In this document: piece after piece, positions 1-5,287 of the stretch | How positions within the stretch are numbered: the stretch's first letter is position 1 | How the letters are laid out: each line of letters starts with the position of its first letter | Origin: Alphaproteobacteria bacterium | Lineage (GTDB): Bacteria > Pseudomonadota > Alphaproteobacteria > Sphingomonadales > Rhodothalassiaceae | Length of the DNA stretch: 5,287 bases | Reading direction: 5' to 3' | Assembly (NCBI GenBank): GCA_003694205.1 | Contig: RFKS01000308.1 | Coordinates: 1-5,287 of the forward strand | Made by a program: the position numbers and the translations under genes | The notes under the pieces: model-generated | The model's database searches: none | What the model was told of the DNA's origin: nothing | The model's input: only the letters and a program-made list of their open reading frames with translations

Positions 1-646
1 CCGTCACCGCATAGCCGAGCTGACGCGCCATCGGTGCGAGCGCCTGCGCGATGTGAACGGCTCCGACAAGCACGAGCCGGAGCGGCGGGTTGAAGACATT
101 GAGAAAGATGCGGCCGACTTTCGTCTCGACGAGCCGAGACCGGTCGCGTCGCAAGGCCTCGCCTGCTGCTTCGAGGAGATCGATGCCGGCGAAGTCCGCG
201 CTGCCGGCCTCGGGGTGAAGGAGCGCCATCTCGCCATCGTCGATCCGGCTTGCGAGAACGACGGGCCGGCCCGCGCGCCGCGCCTCGGCGAGCCGTTCGA
301 GAAGGGCAAGCCGCGCGGCGCTCCCGAGCGGAATGATGCTGAGCAGGAGCCGCCCGCCGCAGGCGAGGCCGACCTCCCAGGCCATGGCATCGCTGACACC
401 GTATTCCAGCGTCCTCGGCTGGCCGCTGCGGATCACCTCCTGCGCCGAGGCGACGACCTCACCCTCGATGCAGCCCCCCGACACCGAGCCCTCGAACGCC
501 CCATCCGCGCGCACCGCAAGCTGCGCGCCCTGAAGGCGCGGCGCCGATCCGAAGGTGCGGATAACGGTGGCGATTGCCACGCCCTCACCGTCACGGCCCC
601 AGGCCAGTGCGGCATCGAGGGGATCGTGAAGGTCGGGCTCAGCCAT
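1..646 (-). CDS. XdhC/CoxI-family molybdenum cofactor chaperone (3' end cut by window edge)
   Basis: The first 215 codons of an XdhC-family protein are present; the frame is open at the left edge. Seen: the N-terminal XdhC/CoxI domain with GSAPR near residues 33-37, the glycine-rich [12 protein letters not shown] at 53-64 and ACGG at 95-98. A second domain begins at about 188 with [17 protein letters not shown], the opening of the Rossmann-like XdhC C-terminal domain, whose remainder lies outside. Family knowledge: XdhC proteins bind molybdenum cofactor, protect it, assist its sulfuration and deliver it to xanthine-dehydrogenase/CO-dehydrogenase-type hydroxylases in the cytoplasm. The ATG at 646 is chosen because an ATG 10 bases further upstream is followed at once by a stop. 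The gene begins 15 bp after the coxG stop, with a GAGG just ahead, so the two are probably one operon. A CoxF/CoxI-type accessory role is inferred from coxG; a role for another molybdenum hydroxylase is equally possible. Confidence 0.9.
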   Translation of the reverse strand, partial: MAEPDLHDPLDAALAWGRDGEGVAIATVIRTFGSAPRLQGAQLAVRADGAFEGSVSGGCIEGEVVASAQEVIRSGQPRTLEYGVSDAMAWEVGLACGGRLLLSIIPLGSAARLALLERLAEARRAGRPVVLASRIDDGEMALLHPEAGSADFAGIDLLEAAGEALRRDRSRLVETKVGRIFLNVFNPPLRLVLVGAVHIAQALAPMARQLGYAVT

Positions 647-661
647 GCCGTTACATTGTCC

Positions 662-1258
662 TCAAGTGACGAAGAGGTAAAGCAGAAGGAGAACCAGCAG
701 AATGAGGACGACCGCCCAGACGGCCGGCGGCAGTCCGGGGCGTGGTGCCGCCTCCACTGGCTCCTCCTCCGCCGCCGGCGCCGCTTCTCCGGCTGTCGTT
801 TCGGCCGCCGCCGGCGCGCGCTCGGCCACCAGGCGGGAAAATGTGGCAAAAAAGTCTTCGGCATATTTCCGCGCCGAACTCTCGATCAGGCGGGCGCCGA
901 GCTGCGCCAGCTTGCCGCCGACATTGGCCTCTACCGAATAGACGAGCTGAGTCGCCCCATCCTCCGCATCATGAAGGGAAACGTCGGCGCGACCGCGGGC
1001 AAAGCCGGCGGCGCCCTTGCCCTGACCGATGAGCGTGTAGCTGTGCGGTGGGCTGACATTCTCAAGTCGCACCTCGCCCTTGAAGGTCGCCTTGACAGGC
1101 CCGACCTTGGCCGTCACCGCCGCCGCCAGCTCATCGTCCGCAATGCGCTCGAGGGCCTCGCATCCCGGGATGCACTGGATGAGCAGCGTCTCGTCATTGA
1201 GCGCCGCCCAGACAGTTTCCCTGGGGGCCGGAATAAGCGTTTCCCCGGCAAGCTTCAT
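662..1258 (-). CDS. coxG: CoxG family protein (CO dehydrogenase subunit G-like, SRPBCC fold, membrane-anchored)
   Basis: A complete 198-aa protein. Residues 1-145 form an SRPBCC/CoxG domain: MKLAGE at the start, CIPGCEAL at 29-36, [13 protein letters not shown] at 51-63, and [14 protein letters not shown] at 114-127, a hallmark of the family. A disordered Ala/Glu/Pro-rich linker (about 147-177) leads to one hydrophobic segment at 178-197 ([16 protein letters not shown] core) that ends the protein, so it is a tail-anchored cytoplasmic-face membrane protein. Family knowledge: in Oligotropha, CoxG helps attach CO dehydrogenase to the inner membrane; homologues accompany many molybdenum hydroxylases. 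The ATG at 1258 is preferred: GGGGAGA lies 7 bases upstream and the domain begins immediately. An open frame reaching back to 1381 would add 41 residues unlike the family and cover the nhaB promoter region. It is followed by the XdhC gene, and coxMSL-type subunits are not visible, so the partner enzyme is unknown. Confidence 0.92.
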   Translation of the reverse strand: MKLAGETLIPAPRETVWAALNDETLLIQCIPGCEALERIADDELAAAVTAKVGPVKATFKGEVRLENVSPPHSYTLIGQGKGAAGFARGRADVSLHDAEDGATQLVYSVEANVGGKLAQLGARLIESSARKYAEDFFATFSRLVAERAPAAAETTAGEAAPAAEEEPVEAAPRPGLPPAVWAVVLILLVLLLLYLFVT

Positions 1259-1265
1259 CGATCGG

Positions 1266-1272
1266 TCTCCCC
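1266..1272 (-). promoter_or_regulatory. Ribosome binding site of coxG
   Basis: On the minus strand GGGGAGA lies 7 bases before the ATG at 1258. It decides this start against the longer open frame beginning at 1381, which has no comparable Shine-Dalgarno sequence. Confidence 0.6.
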
Positions 1273-1288
1273 GTATTTCCGGCTGTAC

Positions 1289-1317
1289 TTGATTTGGCGT
1301 CGACCGGGCTCTACAAG
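1289..1317 (+). promoter_or_regulatory. Candidate sigma70-type promoter of nhaB
   Basis: TTGATT (1289-1294) and TACAAG (1312-1317) are separated by 17 bases, each matching the -35 and -10 consensus at 4 of 6 positions. Transcription would begin near 1324 and give a leader of about 60 bases. The -10 hexamer lies inside the dyad at 1305-1321. No equally good promoter was found for coxG on the opposite strand. The assignment is by pattern only. Confidence 0.45.
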
Positions 1318-1321
1318 CCCG
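1305..1321. repeat. 17-bp dyad over the nhaB -10 region (possible operator)
   Basis: CGGGCT (1305-1310), a 5-base spacer and AGCCCG (1316-1321) form a perfect inverted repeat covering the candidate -10 hexamer. A dimeric repressor bound here would block nhaB transcription, which is inference. It could also be chance in GC-rich DNA. Confidence 0.35.
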
Positions 1322-1337
1322 AAGACCGTCTCCACCT

Positions 1338-1354
1338 TCGGACAGACCGTCCGA
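1338..1354. repeat. 17-bp dyad in the nhaB leader (possible operator or hairpin)
   Basis: TCGGAC (1338-1343), a 5-base spacer and GTCCGA (1349-1354) form a perfect inverted repeat with the same 6-5-6 geometry as the dyad at 1305-1321; their centres are 33 bp apart. It overlaps the second copy of a direct repeat AGACCGTC (1323-1330 and 1344-1351, offset 21 bp). It lies between the predicted transcription start and the nhaB ATG, so it may be a repressor site or an RNA hairpin. Confidence 0.35.
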
Positions 1355-1384
1355 TTGTTCAAGAACGAGCGAGCAGACCACGCC

Positions 1385-2971
1385 ATGTCCTCACGTGTCG
1401 ACGCGTTTCGCGCCAATTTTCTCGGTCACGCCCCCGGCTGGTACAAGGCGACGATCATCGCCTTTCTCGTCCTCAATCCGCTCATCCTGTGGGCGGCGGG
1501 GCCCTATGTCGCGGGCTGGGTGCTAATCGGCGAGTTCATCTTCACGCTTGCCATGGCGCTCAAATGCTATCCGCTACAGCCCGGCGGCCTGCTCGCGCTC
1601 GAGGCCGTCTTCCTCGCCATGACGACGCCGGAGACGGTCTATCACGAGGTGGAACTCGGGCTCGAGGTCGTGCTGCTGCTGATCTTCATGGTCGCGGGCA
1701 TTCACTTCCTGCGCGACATGCTGCTCTACATCTTCACCAAGATCCTCGTGAAGGTGCGCTCGAAGCTTCTCCTGTCGCTCCTGTTCTCGCTGACCGGCGC
1801 GGTTCTCTCGGCCTTTCTCGATGCCCTCACCGTGACGGCCGTGGTGATCGCCATCGCCGAGGGGTTCTACAGCATCTACCACAAGGTGGCCTCAGGAAAG
1901 GATCTGCAAAGCGATCACGACTACAAGAGCGACGACGGCGTCGAGGGCCGGAACCGCGCCGATCTCGATCAATTTCGCGCCTTTCTGCGCTCGCTCATGA
2001 TGCACGCCGCGGTGGGCACCGCGCTGGGCGGCGTGACGACGATTGTCGGCGAGCCGCAGAACATCATCATCGGCGCCCGCGCCGGCTGGGATTTCATCGA
2101 GTTCTTCTTCCGCATGGCGCCGGTGACCCTGCCGGTTCTCGTCACCGGGCTCCTGACCGTCATCTTCGTCGAGATCACCGGCATGTTCGGCTATGGCGCG
2201 AAGATCCCGGCGCGGGTGATGACCATCCTCGAGGACTATGAGCGTCATGAGGAGGAAAAGCGGAGCGAGCGCGACAAGATGGCGATCATTGCGCAGGCGG
2301 TGGTCGCCGCCTGGCTCGTTTTCGGCCTCATGTTCCATCTCGCCGCCGTCGGTCTCGTCGGCCTGTCGGTGATCGTGCTCTCCACCGCCTTTACCGGTGT
2401 CATTGACGAACATCAGATCGGCAAGGCCTTCACCGAGGCGCTGCCCTTTACCGCGCTGCTTGTCGTCTTCTTCGCCATCGTCGCGGTGATCAACGATCAG
2501 GGCCTGTTCGATCCGGTGACCAATTTCGTGCTCAGCCTTGAGGGGCAGGGGCAGATCGCCGCGCTTTATGCGGCCAACGGTTTCCTGTCGGCGATCAGCG
2601 ACAATGTCTTCGTTGCCTCGGTCTATATCTCGGAGGCGATCAAGGCGGTCGACAACGGTGTCATCACGCGCGATGTCTTCGACCTCATGGCGGTGGCCAT
2701 CAACACCGGCACCAACATTCCCTCGGTGGCGACCCCGAACGGCCAGGCGGCATTTCTCTTCCTCCTGACCTCGGCGCTCGCACCGCTGATCCGGCTCTCC
2801 TACATGCGCATGGTGATCATGGCGCTCCCCTACACCATCACGATGTCGATCGTCGGCTTCGTCGCTGTCTATTTCTGGCTCGCGCCGATGACCGACCGGC
2901 TCTATGAGCAGGGGCTGATCAACCATCATGTCGAATTGCCTGTCGGCTTCGAGGAGGAAGGTCACCACTGA
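1385..2971 (+). CDS. nhaB: Na+/H+ antiporter NhaB
   Basis: A complete 528-aa inner-membrane protein, close to the roughly 513 aa of E. coli NhaB, which it resembles throughout from memory: [11 protein letters not shown] at 11-21, [20 protein letters not shown] at 50-69, [13 protein letters not shown] at 142-154, [16 protein letters not shown] at 201-216 and VGEPQNIII at 221-229. Many hydrophobic segments are spread over 22-500, with a charged cytoplasmic-type loop at about 170-198 and another at 282-298. Family knowledge: NhaB exchanges cytoplasmic Na+ for external H+ electrogenically (3H+:2Na+ in E. coli). Asp146 sits in the FLDALT motif and corresponds by context to the acidic residue reported as important in Vibrio NhaB. 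The ATG at 1385 is kept because it places NFLG ten residues in, as in E. coli; the Shine-Dalgarno sequence is weak, and an in-frame TTG at 1355 is the main alternative. Transcribed alone, divergent from coxG. NhaB is best known from gammaproteobacteria, so transfer is possible but not shown. Confidence 0.96.
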   Translation: MSSRVDAFRANFLGHAPGWYKATIIAFLVLNPLILWAAGPYVAGWVLIGEFIFTLAMALKCYPLQPGGLLALEAVFLAMTTPETVYHEVELGLEVVLLLIFMVAGIHFLRDMLLYIFTKILVKVRSKLLLSLLFSLTGAVLSAFLDALTVTAVVIAIAEGFYSIYHKVASGKDLQSDHDYKSDDGVEGRNRADLDQFRAFLRSLMMHAAVGTALGGVTTIVGEPQNIIIGARAGWDFIEFFFRMAPVTLPVLVTGLLTVIFVEITGMFGYGAKIPARVMTILEDYERHEEEKRSERDKMAIIAQAVVAAWLVFGLMFHLAAVGLVGLSVIVLSTAFTGVIDEHQIGKAFTEALPFTALLVVFFAIVAVINDQGLFDPVTNFVLSLEGQGQIAALYAANGFLSAISDNVFVASVYISEAIKAVDNGVITRDVFDLMAVAINTGTNIPSVATPNGQAAFLFLLTSALAPLIRLSYMRMVIMALPYTITMSIVGFVAVYFWLAPMTDRLYEQGLINHHVELPVGFEEEGHH

Positions 2972-2988
2972 CGGGAGTGCCGCTCCCG
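2972..2988 (+). terminator. Hairpin directly after the nhaB stop (possible terminator)
   Basis: CGGGAG (2972-2977), 5 loop bases and CTCCCG (2983-2988) form a strong GC stem starting at the base after the nhaB stop codon. No T-run follows, so it is not a classical intrinsic terminator; it could be an mRNA 3'-end stabiliser or assist factor-dependent termination. Confidence 0.4.
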
Positions 2989-3007
2989 GCCTTGCGGTGC
3001 GAGAAAT

Positions 3008-3033
3008 CGCCAAGCGATGCCAAGGTCTTGGCG
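3008..3033. repeat. Inverted repeat between nhaB and the cold-shock gene
   Basis: CGCCAAG (3008-3014) pairs with CTTGGCG (3027-3033) across 12 bases. A second GCCAAG at 3019-3024 could pair with the same right arm in a much tighter hairpin, so two mutually exclusive folds exist. It lies downstream of the nhaB stop and upstream of the predicted cold-shock promoter, so either an nhaB 3' structure or a regulator site is possible. Confidence 0.35.
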
Positions 3034-3058
3034 TGCTCCTTGCGGCGCGGACAAAATT

Positions 3059-3086
3059 TTGCTCCGATCGCGAGTCGTGCTACTGT
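3059..3086 (+). promoter_or_regulatory. Candidate promoter of the cold-shock/DUF192 unit
   Basis: TTGCTC (3059-3064) and TACTGT (3081-3086) are separated by 16 bases, and TGC directly before the -10 gives an extended -10 element. A 10-bp AT palindrome CAAAATTTTG (3052-3061) overlaps the -35 and is the most AT-rich spot in the gap. The leader would be only about 20 bases, so there is no room for the long temperature-sensing leader of E. coli cspA. The call is by pattern only. Confidence 0.4.
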
Positions 3087-3112
3087 ACGCGCCTTCGTTT
3101 GGGAGCGAGGCC

Positions 3113-3697
3113 ATGGAGACACTTGGGGAGCGGCGCTCGCCCGAGACTGCGGGGGAGGATGCGGTCGAGGTCGAGGGCGTCGTCAAATGGTTCGATGCCG
3201 TCAAGGGATACGGGTTCATCGTCCCGGATGACGGTGGGGGAGACATCCTTCTTCATTTTTCCGTTCTGCGCGACGCCGGCCGGCGCTCGGTGCCGGAGGG
3301 GACGACGGTGGCCTGCGAGGCGGTGACCCGTGCCAAGGGACGGCAGGCAGTGCGGGTCCTGCGCCTCGACCTGTCGACGGCAACGGTTCCCGATCCGGAC
3401 GCCAGTGGTCCTCGCCGGGGCGGCAATGGTGCCGTGCACGGCAAGGTCGCGGCGGCGGCCGGCGGCGAGGTGGTCGATTGCACGGTGAAATGGTTCAATC
3501 GCGTCAAGGGCTATGGTTTCGTCTCGCGCGGCGAAGGCACCGAGGACGTCTTCATTCATATGGAAACGCTGCGCCGTGCCGGCGTGGCAGAGCTGCAGCC
3601 GGGGCAAAGCGTGCGTGTTCGCATCGGCGAGGGTGCGCGCGGCCTCCTCGTCACCGAGCTCGTGCCCGCGGATGCGCCCGACGGAGACGGATCCTGA
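3113..3697 (+). CDS. Tandem two-domain cold-shock protein
   Basis: A complete 194-aa protein with two cold-shock (OB-fold) domains. Domain 1 (about 19-87) has KWF at 25-27, RNP1 KGYGFI at 31-36 and an RNP2 ILLHF at 45-49. Domain 2 (about 120-185) has KWF at 126-128, RNP1 KGYGFV at 132-137 and RNP2 VFIHM at 146-150. A Gly/Ala/Pro-rich linker (88-118) joins them. Corresponding Lys codons start at 3185 and 3488, so the repeat offset is 101 codons. Family knowledge: such domains bind single-stranded RNA/DNA, melting mRNA structure in the cytoplasm; double-domain forms are typical of Alphaproteobacteria (Caulobacter CspC/CspD) and can act in stationary phase rather than cold. In domain 1, Leu replaces the usual first aromatic residue of RNP2, so its nucleic-acid contact may differ from domain 2. 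The ATG at 3113 follows GGGAG at 7 bases; the frame extending to 3017 would cross the promoter. Tightly linked to the next gene. Confidence 0.95.
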   Translation: METLGERRSPETAGEDAVEVEGVVKWFDAVKGYGFIVPDDGGGDILLHFSVLRDAGRRSVPEGTTVACEAVTRAKGRQAVRVLRLDLSTATVPDPDASGPRRGGNGAVHGKVAAAAGGEVVDCTVKWFNRVKGYGFVSRGEGTEDVFIHMETLRRAGVAELQPGQSVRVRIGEGARGLLVTELVPADAPDGDGS

Positions 3698-3699
3698 AC

Positions 3700-4224
3700 G
3701 TGGCCTGCGCGCGTTTCGGACAGGCGGGACGCGATGCCGTCGGCCGCCTCGGCGGTCTTCTGCTGGCCGTGCTGTGTCTCGTCGCGGCCACGACCAATGC
3801 CGGTGCCGAGCCGACGGCGGCGCAATCGCTGCGCAGCGAACCGCTGGCGATCGAAACCGCGAACGGCACGATCCATGAATTCACAGTGGAGATCGCCGCC
3901 ACGCCGGAAGAACAGGAGACCGGGCTCATGTTCCGCAAGGAGATGGCGCCCGATCACGGCATGCTCTTCGAGTTCGCCATGCCGCGCAAGGCGCGCTTCT
4001 GGATGAAGAACACCTATCTGCCGCTCGATCTCCTCTTCATCCGTAGCAACGGCCGGATCGCCAATATCGCGCATGGCGAGCCGCTCAAGCTCGACGGCAT
4101 TACCTCGCGCGGCCGCGTCGCGGCGGTGCTCGAGCTTAATGCCGGGACCGCCGAACGGCTCGGCATTGCGCCCGGCGATCTCGTGCGTCATCCCTTCTTC
4201 AACACCGCCGGCGACGGATCCTGA
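3700..4224 (+). CDS. Exported DUF192 family protein
   Basis: A 174-aa protein of the DUF192 (UPF0127-type) family, function unknown. Residues 1-36 look like a Sec signal peptide: Arg residues up to 16, hydrophobic core GLLLAVLCLVAATT at 19-32, and NAGA before a probable cut between 36 and 37. The cysteine at 25 is not in a proper lipobox, so a soluble periplasmic protein is likelier than a lipoprotein. The DUF192 domain fills about 48-167: TPEEQETGLMFRKEM at 68-82, GMLFEF at 87-92, FWMKNTYLPLDLLFI at 100-114, and a C-terminal AERLGIAPGD at 151-160. The GTG at 3700 is chosen because no in-frame ATG precedes the domain and this start yields a complete signal peptide. It begins 2 bases after the cold-shock stop, suggesting translational coupling, with GGAG about 13 bases upstream. 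The gene ends 6 bp from the convergent slipin gene. Confidence 0.9.
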   Translation: MACARFGQAGRDAVGRLGGLLLAVLCLVAATTNAGAEPTAAQSLRSEPLAIETANGTIHEFTVEIAATPEEQETGLMFRKEMAPDHGMLFEFAMPRKARFWMKNTYLPLDLLFIRSNGRIANIAHGEPLKLDGITSRGRVAAVLELNAGTAERLGIAPGDLVRHPFFNTAGDGS

Positions 4225-4230
4225 AGCGCG

Positions 4231-4983
4231 TCAGGCGGCGCCCTTTTCCGCTGTCAGGTGGCGCAGAAGGTCGGTCGGAATGGGGAAGACGATGGTCGAG
4301 GAACGCTCGCCGGCGATGTCCTGGAGCGCCGCGAAATAGCGCAACTGCATCGCGTTCGGCTCGGCGGCGAGCATCCGGCCCGCCTCGACCAGCTTCTGCG
4401 CCGCCTGCTGTTCGCCTTCGGCATTGATGATCTTGGCCCGGCGCAAGCGCTCGGCCTCCGCCTGCTTGGCGATGGCGCGGATCATGCTCTCGTCGATATC
4501 GACATGCTTGATCTCTACCGTCGACACCTTGATGCCCCAGATGTCGGTCTGCTTGTCGAGGATTTCCTGGATGTCCGCATTGAGCTTGTCGCGCTCGGAC
4601 AGCATCTGGTCGAGATCGTGCTTGCCCAGAACCCAGCGCAGCGTCGTCTGCGCAAGCTGGCTCGTTGCCATCCGGTAATCCTCGACATTGAGCACCGCGC
4701 GCTCGGGATCGAGCACGCGCGAATAGATGACCGCATTCACCTTCACCGAGACATTGTCGCGCGAGATCACGTCCTGCGTCGGCACGTCCTCAACAAAGGT
4801 GCGCAGGTCCACCTTGACCATTTTCTGGATGATCGGGATGACGATGATGAGCCCCGGCCCCTTGACGCCGGTGAAGCGGCCGAGCGTGAACATGACGCCG
4901 CGTTCGTATTCCCTGAGGATGCGCAGCGCCGAGGCGATGAGCGCCACCAGAACGCCGGCGAAGGTCAGATAGACACTGAGCAT
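4231..4983 (-). CDS. Slipin / stomatin-like SPFH domain membrane protein
   Basis: A complete 250-aa slipin. One N-terminal hydrophobic segment (about 3-21) is followed by the SPFH/Band 7 domain: [20 protein letters not shown] at 25-44, VDLRTF at 58-63, [19 protein letters not shown] at 69-87 and a helical stretch with [12 protein letters not shown] at 124-135. A charged coiled-coil-like segment (about 165-200, [14 protein letters not shown] at 172-185) precedes the family tail [14 protein letters not shown] at 211-224 and STIVFPIP at 229-236. Family knowledge: slipins oligomerise on the inner membrane and organise membrane microdomains; archaeal PH1511 is cleaved by its NfeD partner PH1510. 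Here the start overlaps the nfeD end by 19 bp, supporting a functional pair. AAGGGAGGA six bases upstream of the ATG is a strong ribosome binding site. Length is typical. It may be called YbbK/QmcA-like in databases, but the NfeD partner and size fit slipin best. Confidence 0.95.
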   Translation of the reverse strand: MLSVYLTFAGVLVALIASALRILREYERGVMFTLGRFTGVKGPGLIIVIPIIQKMVKVDLRTFVEDVPTQDVISRDNVSVKVNAVIYSRVLDPERAVLNVEDYRMATSQLAQTTLRWVLGKHDLDQMLSERDKLNADIQEILDKQTDIWGIKVSTVEIKHVDIDESMIRAIAKQAEAERLRRAKIINAEGEQQAAQKLVEAGRMLAAEPNAMQLRYFAALQDIAGERSSTIVFPIPTDLLRHLTAEKGAA

Positions 4984-5287
4984 GGATGGTCCTCCCTTGT
5001 TTTGCCGTCGAGCGGGGCAACCGTCAGCACGAGCCCCTCATGGCCGATCACACGGACCGGCGTGCCGATCGCGAGCGCAGTTGCCGGTCCGCGGGCGTTC
5101 CAGCGCTCGCCCATGATCCAGACATGTCCCTCGCCCTGCTGCCAGTCGATGATCTCGCCGGTCGCGCCGGTGAGCCGTTCGGGGCCCGCCTGCACCGGTC
5201 GCCGGTGGGCCCGCCAGACATAGCCGACGAGGAGCACGAGAATGGCGCCGCTCGCCGCCGCCATGACGCCGATTACCGTCCAGTCGA
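4965..5287 (-). CDS. nfeD: NfeD family protein, C-terminal part (5' end beyond window)
   Basis: The last 106 codons of an NfeD-type protein; the frame is open at the right edge, so the start is not visible. Seen: a hydrophobic membrane segment ([15 protein letters not shown]), then the NfeD C-terminal OB-fold domain with [42 protein letters not shown]. Family knowledge: full-length members (about 430-460 aa) carry an N-terminal ClpP-like serine protease domain and a membrane region before this OB-fold; short members lack the protease. Which form this is cannot be told here. An internal ATG at 5264 would leave only the last membrane segment and OB-fold, but the frame continues through it, so I treat it as internal. 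The gene overlaps the slipin start by 19 bp, the arrangement typical of nfeD-slipin operons. Confidence 0.88.
   Translation of the reverse strand, partial: DWTVIGVMAAASGAILVLLVGYVWRAHRRPVQAGPERLTGATGEIIDWQQGEGHVWIMGERWNARGPATALAIGTPVRVIGHEGLVLTVAPLDGKTREDHPCSVSI
4990..4998 (-). promoter_or_regulatory. Ribosome binding site of the slipin gene
   Basis: AAGGGAGGA on the minus strand, six bases before the slipin ATG at 4983. It is the best Shine-Dalgarno match in the window and lies inside the nfeD coding sequence, so slipin can be initiated independently of nfeD termination. Confidence 0.7.

Noticed and set aside
1259..1381. N-terminal extension of CoxG by 41 residues from an ATG at 1381
   Set aside because: No family similarity in the added residues, no good ribosome binding site, and it would cover the whole divergent promoter region; the ATG at 1258 has GGGGAGA in place.
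53..1384. An open plus-strand frame of 444 codons continuing in frame into nhaB, which would make a 972-aa protein
   Set aside because: It is antisense to coxG and the XdhC gene, is Arg/Ala/Gly-rich without recognisable domains, and NhaB homologues begin at the ATG at 1385. It is a GC-rich shadow frame.
1892..3013. A 373-codon minus-strand open frame antisense to nhaB
   Set aside because: Its product is dominated by Asp, His, Arg and Glu with no domain pattern, as expected from the complement of a hydrophobic GC-rich gene, while the plus strand encodes an unmistakable NhaB.
3017..3112. Upstream start for the cold-shock protein at 3017
   Set aside because: The 32 added residues resemble nothing, cross the candidate promoter, and the ATG at 3113 has a good ribosome binding site.
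3772..3776. Cysteine 25 in the DUF192 signal peptide as a lipoprotein lipobox
   Set aside because: The residue before the cysteine is Leu, not Gly, Ala or Ser, and it sits in the middle of the hydrophobic core; a NAGA cleavage site follows.
4258..5223. A 321-codon plus-strand open frame opposite slipin and nfeD
   Set aside because: Low-complexity Arg/Asp/His/Leu composition and no recognisable domain; the minus strand encodes clear SPFH and NfeD sequences.
1..5287. Insertion sequences, CRISPR arrays, tRNA/rRNA genes, toxin-antitoxin or phage-defence genes
   Set aside because: No terminal repeats, repeat-spacer arrays, RNA gene signatures or defence domains were found on either strand; nearly all bases are taken by seven ordinary genes.

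Overview
The window is GC-rich (roughly two-thirds G+C by eye), almost fully coding, and carries seven genes, two of them cut by the window edges. The gene types suggest an alphaproteobacterium, probably of the Hyphomicrobiales/Rhizobiales: a two-domain cold-shock protein, a CoxG/XdhC pair from a CO-dehydrogenase-like molybdenum hydroxylase locus, and a DUF192 gene directly behind the cold-shock gene. That placement is inferred from gene content; no phylogenetic marker is present.

Layout. (1) Bases 1-1258, minus strand: coxG (SRPBCC fold with a C-terminal membrane anchor), then an XdhC-family molybdenum-cofactor chaperone that runs off the left edge. (2) Bases 1259-1384: a compact divergent intergenic region with a good sigma70-like promoter facing nhaB and two dyads of identical 6-5-6 geometry. 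(3) Bases 1385-2971, plus strand: a complete Na+/H+ antiporter NhaB (528 aa). (4) Bases 2972-3112: inverted repeats and a candidate promoter. (5) Bases 3113-4224, plus strand: a two-gene unit of a tandem cold-shock-domain protein and an exported DUF192 protein whose GTG start lies 2 bases after the preceding stop. (6) Bases 4231-5287, minus strand: an NfeD-family protein (C-terminal part only) overlapping by 19 bp a slipin/stomatin-like SPFH protein. These two face the DUF192 gene tail to tail with only 6 bp between.

Working together. CoxG and XdhC are accessory factors for maturing and membrane-attaching a molybdenum hydroxylase whose catalytic subunits are not in the window. NhaB gives electrogenic Na+ extrusion and pH homeostasis. 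The cold-shock/DUF192 pair is probably co-transcribed. NfeD and slipin form the classic membrane-microdomain pair. These look like four neighbouring but functionally separate units. I see no mobile element, CRISPR array, tRNA, rRNA or phage gene, and nothing that amounts to a convincing undescribed system. The most unusual items are small: the paired dyads at the nhaB promoter, a 13-bp repeat ending two successive genes, and the 6-bp convergent junction.
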